Shown here in pieces: positions 25,950 through 34,979 of a stretch of DNA of 35,057 nt (position 1 is its first letter; the number at the start of each line of letters is the position of its first letter). Source of the DNA: an uncultured Bacteroides sp. GTDB lineage: Bacteria > Bacteroidota > Bacteroidia > Bacteroidales > Bacteroidaceae. Location: NCBI RefSeq assembly GCF_949298305.1, contig NZ_CASFWU010000045.1, positions 1 through 35,057 of the forward strand, given 5' to 3'. Below the pieces are notes generated by a model. The model was given only the letters and a program-made list of their open reading frames with translations, searched no databases and was not told where the DNA came from. Made by a program: the position numbers and the translations under genes.

Positions 25950-26014
25950 AAATACGGTGAAAGGAACAGCTTCATCTATCTTTCACCCTCCAATCACTTG
26001 CTTTCACCGTATTT
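25950..26014. repeat. Perfect 14-bp inverted repeat within a TTTCACC/GGTGAAA cluster
   Basis: AAATACGGTGAAAG (25950-25963) is perfectly inverted as CTTTCACCGTATTT (26001-26014), with 37 nt between. TTTCACC or its complement also occurs near 25871, 25981 and 26036, and ATCTTTCACCCT is directly repeated at 25868-25879 and 25978-25989 (110 bp apart). The cluster lies in the gene-free gap between the PUL and the defence island, upstream of the regulator relic. It could be an operator set, a large hairpin, or a recombination site. Nothing else gene-like is seen between 25760 and 26218. Confidence 0.75.
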
Positions 26015-26176
26015 GGCTTATTTTGAGCGGGTTATGGTGAAACTTCACATGGAAAACCGCTGAAAGGCGGGTATTCACAGAAAGTTTCATCGGCAGACAA
26101 CGTGAAATCAGATGGTAAAGGATGGAACAAATAAAGATTCCATATCCGACTTTACCATTCTTTCATCTTTAATCAC

Positions 26177-26184
26177 TACATTTG
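26177..26184 (+). promoter_or_regulatory. Promoter -7 box of the type I R-M operon
   Basis: TACATTTG matches TAnnTTTG and lies 35 bp upstream of the relic regulator that heads the operon. No good -33 TTTG is found at the usual distance. Confidence 0.45.
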
Positions 26185-26218
26185 CAAATACCGTTGATAC
26201 ATTGCCTCAACAGAAAAA

Positions 26219-26396
26219 ATAAACAGGATTAAAGTTGTATTAGTAGAACAAGGAAAGACCGGGAAGTACTTGGTCAGTCAGTTGGGAAAGAACGAGACAA
26301 CTGCGTTGCGGTGATGTTCTGCAGTCGTCATTAGAAAAGATGGCTGCCATGTTACAGATAGATGCAAGACAGTCGATTGATAAAGAAAAAGGATAA
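26219..26396 (+). pseudogene. Relic of an XRE-type helix-turn-helix regulator
   Basis: Two frames together give a short Cro/CI-like protein. The frame from 26219 reads NRIKVVLVEQGKTGKYLVSQ then LGKNETTALRW, and the frame from 26322 reads QSSLEKMAAMLQIDARQSID then KEKG and a stop 7 bp before hsdM. Intact relatives have a G(K/R)T-x-WLAxQLGK recognition region and a QPSLExLxKIAxxL tail, so the match is good. Damage seen: the initiator is ATA instead of ATG at 26219, the Trp codon expected after CGG is followed by TGA at 26312-26314, and a small out-of-frame deletion (about 8 bp from alignment in my head) separates the halves. Such regulators commonly sit in front of Bacteroidales hsdM genes and would have controlled the operon. 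It is very unlikely to make a working protein. Confidence 0.75.
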
Positions 26397-26403
26397 AATA
26401 AAT

Positions 26404-27929
26404 ATGGCAAAGAAATTGCAGAAAGAAAAGAGTATAGAAGAGACCCTGTGGGAATCGGCTAATAAATTGCGTGGGTCAGTCGAACCGTCGGAGTATAAGC
26501 ATGTCGTATTAAGTCTGATATTCCTGAAATATGCTTTCGACCGTTTTGTGGAACGGCGTGACGAACTGATGGCAGAAGGTAAAGAAGCATTTGTAAATCA
26601 GTCCGTATTCTATAATGCAAAGAATGTATTTTATTTGAGTGAAGTCAGCCGCTGGGATTACTTGATGGAAAATGCAAAGCAGAACGATATTGCCATTAAG
26701 ATAGACGCAGCCTTGGCACAGGTGGAAAAAGATAATTCGGCACTGAAAGGTGCATTGCCCAGTAATTACTATTCCGGGCTGGGGCTTGACCGTACTAAGT
26801 TGGCCAGTTTGCTGGATGTGATAGGAAAGATAGATACGCAAAAGGACAAGGAGCACGATTTGATAGGACGTGTTTATGAATACTTCTTGGGAAAATTTGC
26901 CATAGCAGAAGGCAAGGGGAAAGGGGAGTATTATACTCCTAAGACGATTGTCAATCTGATAGCCGAAATGATTCAGCCCTATCGGGGCAAAATCTATGAC
27001 CCTTGTTGTGGCTCTGGCATGGAAACAAGAAAGACATCTCCGTCTACGGGCAGGAATACACCAATACCACCTATAAGCTGGCCAAGATGAATCTGGCCAT
27101 TCGCGGCATTGCGTGCAACTTGGGCGAGAAAGCCGCAGATACCTTCCACGACGACCAGCACAAGGACTTGAAGGCCGATTTCATCATGGCCAATCCTCCT
27201 TTCAATCAGAAAGACTGGCGTGCCGATAACGAGCTGACCAATGACCTGCGTTGGCATGGTTACGATGTTCCGCCCACCAGTAACGCCAATTACGGTTGGA
27301 TACTGAACATCGTTTCCAAATTGTCAGCCAACGGTATGGCGGGTTTTCTGCTGGCCAACGGTGCATTAAGTGGCGATGGCACGGAGTTGAGCATCCGTCG
27401 CCAGTTGCTCAAGAATCATCTGGTGGAAGCCATCGTCATCCTCCCCCGCAATATGTTCTATTCTACCGACATCAGTGTGACGCTCTGGATTCTGGCAGGC
27501 AACCGCAAGGCCCGTACTGTGGAGCAGAACGGCCAGCTGGTGAAATATCGCAACCGTGAGAATGAAGTGCTGTTCATAGACTTGCGTCAGTGGGGCGAAC
27601 CTTTCGAGAAGAAATACATCCAATTTTCGCCGGAACAGATTGCGCGTATTGCCGAAAACTTCCATAACTGGCAGCATGAAGGGTACGTACAGACTTATCG
27701 GAATGTGCCGGAATATTGCTATTCGGCCACCCTCGAAGAGATAGAGGCAAAAGGTTGGTCGCTTGTTCCCAGCAAATACATTGAGTTCAAGAGCCGTGAC
27801 GAAGGCATAGACTTCGATTCGAGGATGAAAGAGCTGCAAGCAGAAATGAAGGAATTGCTGAAACAGGAAGAAGAGAGCAAAAAAGACTTGTTGAATCTGT
27901 TTAAGGAATTGGGCTATGGAATTGAATGA
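26404..27929 (+). pseudogene. hsdM: Type I restriction-modification DNA methyltransferase subunit (HsdM), frame-disrupted
   Basis: HsdM transfers a methyl group from SAM to adenine and forms the core of the type I R-M complex. The N-terminal part runs from the ATG at 26404 (MAKKLQKEKSIEETLWESAN) through the HsdM_N domain to YDPCCGSG, then leaves frame and stops at 27090. The C-terminal part continues in another frame from about 27018 (HGNKKDISVYGQEYTNTTYK) to 27929, and includes motif IV NPPF and the ISVTLWILAGN segment. Intact relatives read DPCCGSGGMF followed by roughly a dozen residues before GNKKDIS. About 40-50 bp are therefore missing at 27016-27021, with a length of 3n+1. The loss removes the end of SAM-binding motif I. 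Apart from this junction both halves are well preserved, so the damage is recent or an assembly error. The end overlaps the RhuM-Fic gene by 14 bp. Confidence 0.85.
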
Positions 27930-28917
27930 TAAAATCGTTATCTATCGTTCGGAAGATGGAGAAACACAGCTTAAGGTCAGAATAGACCAAGATACGGTAT
28001 GGTTGAACGCCTATCAGATAGCCGAACTATTTGGGCGCGATTCAAAAACAATCCGTAAGCATATAGACAATGCCATAAAAGAGGAACTTGCGGGCGAAGT
28101 GGTTGTCGCAAATTTTGCGACAACCACAGCACACGGCGCGCTGGAAGGCAAAACCCAGACACATGATGTACGTTTTTATAACCTTGATGTCATCATTTCG
28201 GTGGGTTATCGGGTCAAATCAAAAAAAGGTGTGGACTTTCGCCGATGGGCTAATAGGGTGCTGAAGGAATACCTGGTGAAAGGCTATGCCGTCAATAAAG
28301 CCCTGACAGAACAACGCTATACAGAGCTGAAACAGTTGGTTTCCGTCTTGGGAAGGACGGTCAAAGCACAAGAGGCATTGACTTCCGATGATGCGCTCAA
28401 TCTGGTGGAAGTGGTTACCGATTACGCTTATGCTCTCGATACGTTGGATCGGTACGACTATCAGCAATTAGCGGTAGAGCAGACCACCAACGAAGCTAAG
28501 TTTCATGCTACCTACGAAGGAGCCATGCAGGCCATAGCAGAACTGAAAGAAAAATTCGGTGGAAGCCAATGGTTCGCCCACGAGAAGGATGATTCTTTTA
28601 AAAGCTCCATCGGGCAAATATATCAGACTTTTGGTGGGCAAGACCTTTATCCTTCTGTAGAGGAAAAAGCCGCTATGCTGCTTTACCTCGTGACGAAAAA
28701 CCATTCATTCAGCGATGGCAACAAACGCATTGCGGCCACCCTCTTTCTGTGGTTTATGGCCGGCAACGGCATTCTTTATAATCCGGATGGAAGCAAGCGC
28801 ATTGCCGACAACACCCTTGTGGCTCTTACGCTGATGATAGCCGAGAGCCGCACGGAGGAAAAAGATATCATGGTGAAAGTAGTGGTAAACCTGATTAACA
28901 AGAACAATTATGAGTAA
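27916..28917 (+). CDS. RhuM-like protein with C-terminal Fic domain
   Basis: A 333-residue two-domain protein. Residues about 1-120 match the RhuM virulence-protein family (VWLNAYQIAELFGRDSKTIR, THDVRFYNLDVIISVGYRV and FRRWANRVLKEYLVKGYAVN), which looks like a DNA- or nucleic-acid-binding module. Residues about 170-330 form a Fic domain with an intact active-site loop HSFSDGNKR (His263), as needed for AMP transfer to protein targets. Genes of this kind are recurrent insertions between hsdM and hsdS in type I loci of Bacteroidetes. Their role is not settled, and toxin or guard functions have been suggested for Fic proteins. It overlaps hsdM by 14 bp and hsdS by 8 bp, so it is translated from the same message. 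I did not find a clear cis-acting Fic inhibition motif. Confidence 0.85.
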   Translation: MELNDKIVIYRSEDGETQLKVRIDQDTVWLNAYQIAELFGRDSKTIRKHIDNAIKEELAGEVVVANFATTTAHGALEGKTQTHDVRFYNLDVIISVGYRVKSKKGVDFRRWANRVLKEYLVKGYAVNKALTEQRYTELKQLVSVLGRTVKAQEALTSDDALNLVEVVTDYAYALDTLDRYDYQQLAVEQTTNEAKFHATYEGAMQAIAELKEKFGGSQWFAHEKDDSFKSSIGQIYQTFGGQDLYPSVEEKAAMLLYLVTKNHSFSDGNKRIAATLFLWFMAGNGILYNPDGSKRIADNTLVALTLMIAESRTEEKDIMVKVVVNLINKNNYE

Positions 28918-29992
28918 GACGGGGTACAAACGATTGGGCGATTATATCCGAGAGGTGGATGTGAGGAATCGGGATTTGGAGGTGAAAGAACTTGTTGGTT
29001 TGACTATTAATAAGGCTTTTATCCCATCTGTCGCAAATACAATAGGAACAGATTTGTCTAATTATAAGGTAATACGAAAAGAGCAGTTCGCTTGTAGTTT
29101 AATGCAGGTAAGTCGAGATGAAAAGATGCCAGTTGCTATGTTTGAAGGTGAATGTGCAATTATGTCACCTGCATATCCGATGTTTGAGGTTCTAGATAAA
29201 AACATATTATTACCGCAATACTTAATGATGTGGTTTTCACGTAAAGAATTTGATCGAGAAGCAAGTTTTTATGCGGTTGGAGGAGTAAGAGGTAGTCTTA
29301 CTTGGCAAGATTTCTGCGATATGACTCTTCCTATTCCTCCCATCGAACAACAACGAAAGATAGTTGCCGAATATGAAACCATTTCCAAAAGAATCCGTCT
29401 GAACGAACAAATGATCACTCGTTTGGAAGAAACAGCCCAAACACTCTACCGCAAAATGTTTGTAGATGGGATTGATAAAGAAAATTTGCCGGAAGGATGG
29501 AGAATGGGGACGTTGGGAGAGATTGCAGATTTTGCATATGGTAAAATGCCTGATAAATCAGCACAAGGAAATATTCCTATATTTAGTGGTTATGGGATAG
29601 TTGGTTACTCTAATAAAGCAATGTATGAGAAACAGCATATTATAGTGATAGCGAGAGGGGATGCTGGGTCAGGAAAGATAGTATTATCTCCTAATGTCTT
29701 TTATCTGACAAATTTAGCAATCGCAATATTGTTGAAAGATGATAGGATGAAATATTATCTGTACTATTATTTATTAAATTCTGATACATCCACATTGCGC
29801 TCAGGATCTGCGCAAGCACAAGTAACTATAAATAGTTTATATTCGTATGAAATTCTAATACCTTTAAATAATGTTTATAATGAGTTTAACAGATTTATAT
29901 TACCGATTAATGAAGCAAAGCAGATACTTTTAGACGAAAACATGAAATTAACAGAATTACAGTCTTTGCTATTGGCAAGGATGGGGCAATAA
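28910..29992 (+). CDS. hsdS: Type I restriction-modification specificity subunit (HsdS)
   Basis: HsdS recognises the bipartite DNA target and holds HsdM and HsdR. The 360-residue protein has two target-recognition domains, each followed by a helical spacer: the first to about 150 with LPIPPIEQQRKIVAEYETIS and KRIRLNEQMITRLEETAQTL, the second from LPEGWRMGTLGEIADFAYGK, ending ILIPLNNVYNEFNRFILPIN and MKLTELQSLLLARMG. The frame is intact. The start ATG overlaps the stop of RhuM-Fic (ATGAGTAA). Base composition drops sharply along the gene, with the second recognition domain very AT-rich, as expected from domain exchange. No second hsdS fragment or inverted repeat for a shufflon is present in the window. 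With hsdM broken it would need a methyltransferase from elsewhere to act. Confidence 0.9.
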   Translation: MSKTGYKRLGDYIREVDVRNRDLEVKELVGLTINKAFIPSVANTIGTDLSNYKVIRKEQFACSLMQVSRDEKMPVAMFEGECAIMSPAYPMFEVLDKNILLPQYLMMWFSRKEFDREASFYAVGGVRGSLTWQDFCDMTLPIPPIEQQRKIVAEYETISKRIRLNEQMITRLEETAQTLYRKMFVDGIDKENLPEGWRMGTLGEIADFAYGKMPDKSAQGNIPIFSGYGIVGYSNKAMYEKQHIIVIARGDAGSGKIVLSPNVFYLTNLAIAILLKDDRMKYYLYYYLLNSDTSTLRSGSAQAQVTINSLYSYEILIPLNNVYNEFNRFILPINEAKQILLDENMKLTELQSLLLARMGQ

Positions 29993-30010
29993 ATAAACAA
30001 ATATATATTT

Positions 30011-30667
30011 ATGCGGAAAAATTATGTCTCACCTGATTACATGAAAGATTCTTTTACTTGTCCACATTGTGGAACTCTTTCGTTAATGAATTATAAAAAA
30101 GTAAATTACTTCAATGGAATATATCAGAATACAACTAATAAAAAAGAAGGGAACGGTACTAGCTGTGTTCTTATAGCCACATGTCAGCACTGTAAAAAGA
30201 ATATTATTTGGATTGATGATATTTATGCATATCCTGATATTATAGCCGAGGAAGCGAATGCCGATATGCCTGATTCTGTAAAACAACTATATAATGAAGC
30301 TGGTTTAATTTATAATAAATCACCAAGGGCTGCTTGTGCTTTATTGCGTCTCGCTATAGATAGATTATGTAATGAATTGGGAGAAACAGATCGTGATATC
30401 AATAAAAACATTGGATCTTTGGTAAGAAAAGGACTACCACAACCCGTTCAACAAGCATTGGATGTAGTTCGTGTTGTTGGAAATAAAGCTGTTCATCCAG
30501 GGCAAATAGCATTTGATGTTGATGAAAAAAATACGGCAATTATGATTATGCGATTATTAAACATCATTGTAGAACGAATGATTACGGAACCTAAAGAAAT
30601 AGATTCACTGTATCAAGTATTGCCTGAATCCGTTAAAAATGCAGTAGAGAATAGAGATAAAAAATAA
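30011..30667 (+). CDS. DUF4145 domain protein with N-terminal zinc ribbon
   Basis: A 218-residue protein of unknown function. The N-terminus has two CxxC pairs, Cys17/Cys20 in CPHC and Cys58/Cys61 in CQHC, which form a likely zinc ribbon. The C-terminal helical part (about 95-200), with LIYNKSPRAACALLRLAIDR, VRVVGNKAVHPGQIAFD and a tail of paired helices, matches the DUF4145 family, also seen fused to or beside type I restriction subunits and predicted nucleases. The gene is AT-rich, 18 bp after hsdS, and 7 bp before the next gene, so all three are co-transcribed. The HEPN-like shape and the RxxxxH-like arrangement around GNKAVHPG may hint at RNA processing, but I cannot show this. It is part of the accessory defence cargo. 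Confidence 0.75.
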   Translation: MRKNYVSPDYMKDSFTCPHCGTLSLMNYKKVNYFNGIYQNTTNKKEGNGTSCVLIATCQHCKKNIIWIDDIYAYPDIIAEEANADMPDSVKQLYNEAGLIYNKSPRAACALLRLAIDRLCNELGETDRDINKNIGSLVRKGLPQPVQQALDVVRVVGNKAVHPGQIAFDVDEKNTAIMIMRLLNIIVERMITEPKEIDSLYQVLPESVKNAVENRDKK

Positions 30668-30674
30668 GAGATTT

Positions 30675-31457
30675 ATGGATAATTCTGTTTTAGATTTAGT
30701 AAAGGGAACGCCCAATATATTGGGACAAATATACACTGATCTTGCTCAGCCAAGTGTAAAAGCAGTTGGGCAAGCATTAGGTACAGTGTTTGAATTCAGC
30801 ACCTCTTTTTTATTACCTGTAAAGTTATTGAATGAAAAGTTTAAACTGAATTTCAAGAAGCGGATTACAGAATATGAAAAGAAACTAGAAGAAGTTCCAG
30901 AAGAAAAACGTTGTGAAGTTCATCCACAAATTGGTACACCCATTATTGAAAAATTGTCATATACAACAAATGATGAAATAGCTGATTTATTTACAACATT
31001 ATTGGCAAATGCATCTAATACTGATATGGTAAATACAGCTCACCCTTCCTTTATTACGATGATAGAAAGATTATCACCTGATGAAGCCAGAATTATTAAA
31101 TATTTAAAAGGAAAAAATGATATACAATATTGTGATTTTAAGGGATATAGTTTAGATGGTGTAGGATACGTAGATATACAATATCACCAAACTATTTTAC
31201 CGCAATACGTACATTTGATTTTTCCACAAAATGTAAATGCATATTTAGCAAACCTTGAAAGTCTAGGTGTCTTGTTCGATATGGCAGGTACATACCGTAT
31301 TGATGAAACGGTTTATAATGAGATAAAAAATGTTTATGGTTTTGAATTATTAAAAGAACAATTAATTCCTAAATTTTATAAAAAACTTGAAGCTGAAAAA
31401 AGTTATTATCGGATAACAGATTTTGGTAAACTTTTTATTCAAGCTTGTATTAAATAA
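30675..31457 (+). CDS. Abi-alpha (DUF4393) family predicted abortive-infection protein
   Basis: A 260-residue protein resembling the Abi_alpha/DUF4393 family, which is annotated as abortive phage resistance. The typical features are an N-terminal stretch before LNEKFKLNFKKRITEYEKKL, the EEVPEEKRCEVHPQIGTPII and EKLSYTTNDEIADLFTTLLA region, SFITMIERLSPDEARIIKYL, and a C-terminal winged-helix-like end (YYRITDFGKLFIQACI). A weakly hydrophobic patch at 30-50 (ALGTVFEFSTSFLLPVKLL) is visible. The frame is intact and strongly AT-rich. It lies 7 bp after the DUF4145 gene and 9 bp before hsdR. If active it would provide a second anti-phage layer independent of restriction. The mechanism of the family is unknown to me. 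Confidence 0.75.
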   Translation: MDNSVLDLVKGTPNILGQIYTDLAQPSVKAVGQALGTVFEFSTSFLLPVKLLNEKFKLNFKKRITEYEKKLEEVPEEKRCEVHPQIGTPIIEKLSYTTNDEIADLFTTLLANASNTDMVNTAHPSFITMIERLSPDEARIIKYLKGKNDIQYCDFKGYSLDGVGYVDIQYHQTILPQYVHLIFPQNVNAYLANLESLGVLFDMAGTYRIDETVYNEIKNVYGFELLKEQLIPKFYKKLEAEKSYYRITDFGKLFIQACIK

Positions 31458-31466
31458 TGTACGTCT

Positions 31467-34400
31467 ATGTCACACTTCAACGAACACGCCCTTGAACTCT
31501 CCATCATGGAACTATTCCAGCAAGAGGGATACATATATACCTGCGGAGAAGAAATCTACAAAGAAGCGGGCGAAGTACTGCTGCGCGACGATATGCGCAG
31601 GTATCTCTGCAACCGCTATCGGGAAGACGGCATTACATCGCTTGAGGTAGAAAGTGTATTGGCAAAGTTGACTGCTAATACCGGACTATCTCTGTATGAC
31701 AACAATGCACAGACATACCGTTTGATAACCGAAGGTTTTTCGTTGAAGCGTGAAGACGTAGCCTTGCCCGACCTGTTTATCGAACCAATAGACTTTAGCG
31801 AGGAAGGGAAGGAAAACAATCTGTTTCGCATTGTCAATCAACTGGAAATAAAAGGAACGGAGAAGCGCATTCCCGATGGTATCGTATATGTGAACGGGCT
31901 GCCGGTAGTGGTGCTGGAGTTCAAGAGTGCGGTGAAAGAAAACACGACTATCATGGATGCCTATACGCAGCTCACCGTGCGCTATCGGCGTGACATCCCC
32001 GACTTGTTCAAATACAATGCTTTTGTGGTCGTCAGCGATGGGGTGAACAACAAATACGGCTCGTTGTTCTCATCGTATGACTTCTTTTATACCTGGCGGA
32101 AAGTGGAGGCCGACGACAAGGCAACCGATGGTATCAACTCGTTGCTGACCATGGTCAAAGGATTGTTCCGCAAAGACAGACTACTGAGCGTAATCAAGGA
32201 CTTTGTGTTCTTCCCCGATTCGTCGAAGAGCGAGAAGAAGGTCGTTTGCCGCTATCCACAGTTCTTTGCCACGCACCAGCTGTTCGAGAATATACGTCTG
32301 CATTCCAAGCTTCGGGAGGGAGGCGACGGGAAGGGTGGTACTTACTTTGGGGCCACCGGATGCGGGAAGAGCATCACGATGTTGTTTCTCAGCCGGATGC
32401 TGATGCGAAGCCGGGAGTTTGCCAGCCCTACGATTGTGCTGATAACCGACCGTACCGACCTGGACGATCAGCTTTCCAAACTGTTTGGTACGGCCAAGAA
32501 CTTCATCGGTGACGAATGTGTCATAGAAGTGGAAAGCAGGGACAAGCTACGGGAGCATTTAGCCGGGCGAACCAGCGGTGGGGTATTCCTGACCACCATT
32601 CATAAATTCACGGAAGATACACGGCTCTTGTCCAGGCGGGCAAACATTATTTGCATCTCGGACGAAGCGCACCGCTCGCAGACCAATCTCTCCATGCAGG
32701 TGAAGCAGACCGAAAAGGGAGTAAGGCGTAACTATGGTTTTGCCAAATACCTGCACGAGTCATTGCCCAATGCCACGTATGTAGGGTTTACGGGTACTCC
32801 GATTGATGCGACAATCGATGTGTTCGGCGAAGTAGTGGATGCCTATACTATGACCGAATCGGTGACCGATGGCATTACGCGGCGCATTGTGTATGAAGGG
32901 CGTGCTGCAAAGGTATTGCTCGATAACCGGAAGTTGAAGGAAATAGAGGAATACTACAAGCGATGTGCCGAGGAAGGTACGAACGAATACCAGATAGAAG
33001 AAAGTAAGAAAGCGGTGACCCAGATGGAACGTATCTTGGGAGACAGTGACCGCTTGCAGGCGGTGGCCGAAGACTTCGTTGCCCATTATGAAAAACGGTA
33101 CGATAGCCTTTCATCTGTATAAGAAGATTGTTGCTTTGCGTCCCGAATGGGCAAGTATTCCCAGTGAACAAAAGATGTTGGATACCGGTTGGCCGATGGC
33201 AGCTGATTCTTTTGTTCCTTATGGCGACCAGGGATTTCCTATTGAGAAAATCAAGTTGATTATGACCCGGAATAAGGACGACAACTTGGAACTATATAAC
33301 TTGTTGGGGACGGATGAGGATCGCCGTGCCTGGGCAGAAGTATTCAAAAAGCCTAAATCGAACTTCAAGATCGCCATTGTGGTGGATATGTGGACCACAG
33401 GCTTTGATGTGGACTGTCTGGATACGATGTACATCGACAAGCCTTTGCAACAACATACACTTGTACAGACCATTTCGCGTGTGAACCGAGTCTATCCCGG
33501 AAAAGAAAAAGGCTTGGTCGTGGATTATATCGGCATTAAGAGCAGTATGAACGTTGCCTTGAAACGTTATGCGCAAGGGGATGCGAATGTGGATTCAGTG
33601 GAAAACATCGGTCAGTCCGTCGTTATGGTAAAAGATGAACTGGACATCATCCGGCGATTGTTTGGGTCGTTCAACTATTCGGTATTTTCTACGGGTACGC
33701 CGTTGGAACAATTGGATTGCCTGAATCGGGGTGCTGAATGGATGCAGCGCACCAAAGAGCAGGAAAACTTATTTATGGGACATGCCAAGAAACTGAAATC
33801 GGCATTTAACCTGTGCAGTAACAGCGAAGAAATAGACGATGCCGAACGAGAGGAAATCCATTATTTCTGCGGAGTAAGGTCTATCATTTATAAGCTGACA
33901 ATCGGTGATACGCCGGATATTTCGCAAATGAATCGTCGGGTCAGCGAGATGATTGAAGAAGCGATACAGTCGGAAGGTGTAGAAGAAATCATTCAGATAG
34001 GCAATGATAAGAAGAATCTGGATGTACTAAGCGAGGAATACATGGAGCGTCTGGGCAAACTGAAACTGCCTAACACGAAAGTGAAACTGATGGAACGCCT
34101 GCTAAAAACCGTCATTACCGAGTTCAAAAAAGTAAATAAGGTGAAGGGGGTGGATTTCTCTAAACGTCTGAACACTTTGGTTGAGAAATACAATGAACGG
34201 CGTGACAGCGCGATTTTTGCGGATGAGGTGTTGACGGAAGTGGCAAACCAGATGGCAGACTTGCTGAAGGAACTGAACAAGGAAAAGATGTCTTTTCAGA
34301 ATTTGGGTATCAGCTATGAAGAAAAAGCTTTCTACGATATCTTAAAATCGATTGCCAAACAGTTTGGCTTTGACTATCCTGAAGATAAATTGCTAAAACT

Positions 34401-34596
34401 AGCTGCTGAGATAAAGAAGATTGTGGCAGACAAATCAAAATACACCGACTGGTCTACCCGTGATGACATCAAGGCGGAACTGAAAATGGACTTGATTCTG
34501 ATTCTGGCAGAATATGGTTATCCACCGGTAACGAATGACGAGGTGTTTAAGGAGATATTGGAACAGGCAGAGAATTTCAAGAAATATAATGGATGA
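31467..34596 (+). pseudogene. hsdR: Type I restriction endonuclease/translocase subunit (HsdR), frame-disrupted
   Basis: HsdR pumps DNA past the bound complex with ATP and cuts far from the site. Part one (31467-33122) has the nuclease core (IPDGIVYVNGLPVVVLEFKS), Walker A GATGCGKS, Walker B ISDEAHRSQ and motif III GFTGTPID, and runs in frame to HYEKR at 33098 before stopping at 33122. Part two continues in another frame from about 33097 (GTIAFHLYKKIVALRPEW) through WTTGFDVDCLDTMYIDKPLQ and QTISRVNRVYPGK to 34596. Intact relatives have about 18 residues, including the motif-IV stretch (AMFVCSS-like), between EKR and the AFHLYKKIV segment. A deletion of about 53-56 bp (3n+2) is inferred at 33096-33100. 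About 1,060 residues would be normal. Both halves are otherwise clean, so the break is recent or an assembly fault. As read, translocation and restriction should be lost. Confidence 0.85.
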
Positions 34597-34726
34597 GAAA
34601 TGAAGTTGAATGTCTCTGCAATCCTGATATTGCGAATACATGGATTATGGAACGTTACGCCATAACTACACAGACAAGAAAAGTGGTATTAACCCGTTGG
34701 CGGAATTAAATTGATAATACTGTTAT

Positions 34727-34970
34727 ACACCTGAGTTCCGTTACGATGCTTCGGGCATTTAGACGATATTCAATTTTGAGTACCCCGAAAGGGCGACTAT
34801 CCCGAATGAGCCGAAAGCTGCCCAAAAGAATGCCCAAAAAGATATGCAAAACCTAACGGAACAACAACAAGCAATACTATCATTCTTAAAAGAGCATCCG
34901 GAAGCAACCCGAAAAAGAGATAAGCGAGAGTCTTTCCAACTCAAGTTTTTGGTTTGATGTAACCATTCTA
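34727..34970 (+). pseudogene. Gene relic with one stop and one frameshift
   Basis: One frame from 34727 reads TPEFRYDASGI, a TAG at 34760-34762, then TIFNFEYPERATIPNEPKAA and QQQAILSFLKEHPEATRK. Near 34910 the reading shifts by one base to continue KEISESLSNSS. The last part looks like the first helices of a winged-helix domain, as in C-termini of divergent-AAA (AlbA_2-type) predicted DNA-binding proteins or similar regulators. This identification is weak. The stretch 34597-34726 shows no convincing gene; a 39-codon frame from 34594 is not recognised. Confidence 0.45.
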
Positions 34971-34979
34971 TTTTCCGCC

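Noticed and set aside
26362..26403. Longer start for hsdM at 26362
   Set aside because: This ATG lies in another role: the segment is the end of the XRE relic, and the HsdM family N-terminus begins at 26404.
28910..29992. Phase-variable hsdS shufflon
   Set aside because: Only one hsdS is present, with no partial copies, inverted repeats or adjacent recombinase inside the operon; the integrase lies about 27 kb away.
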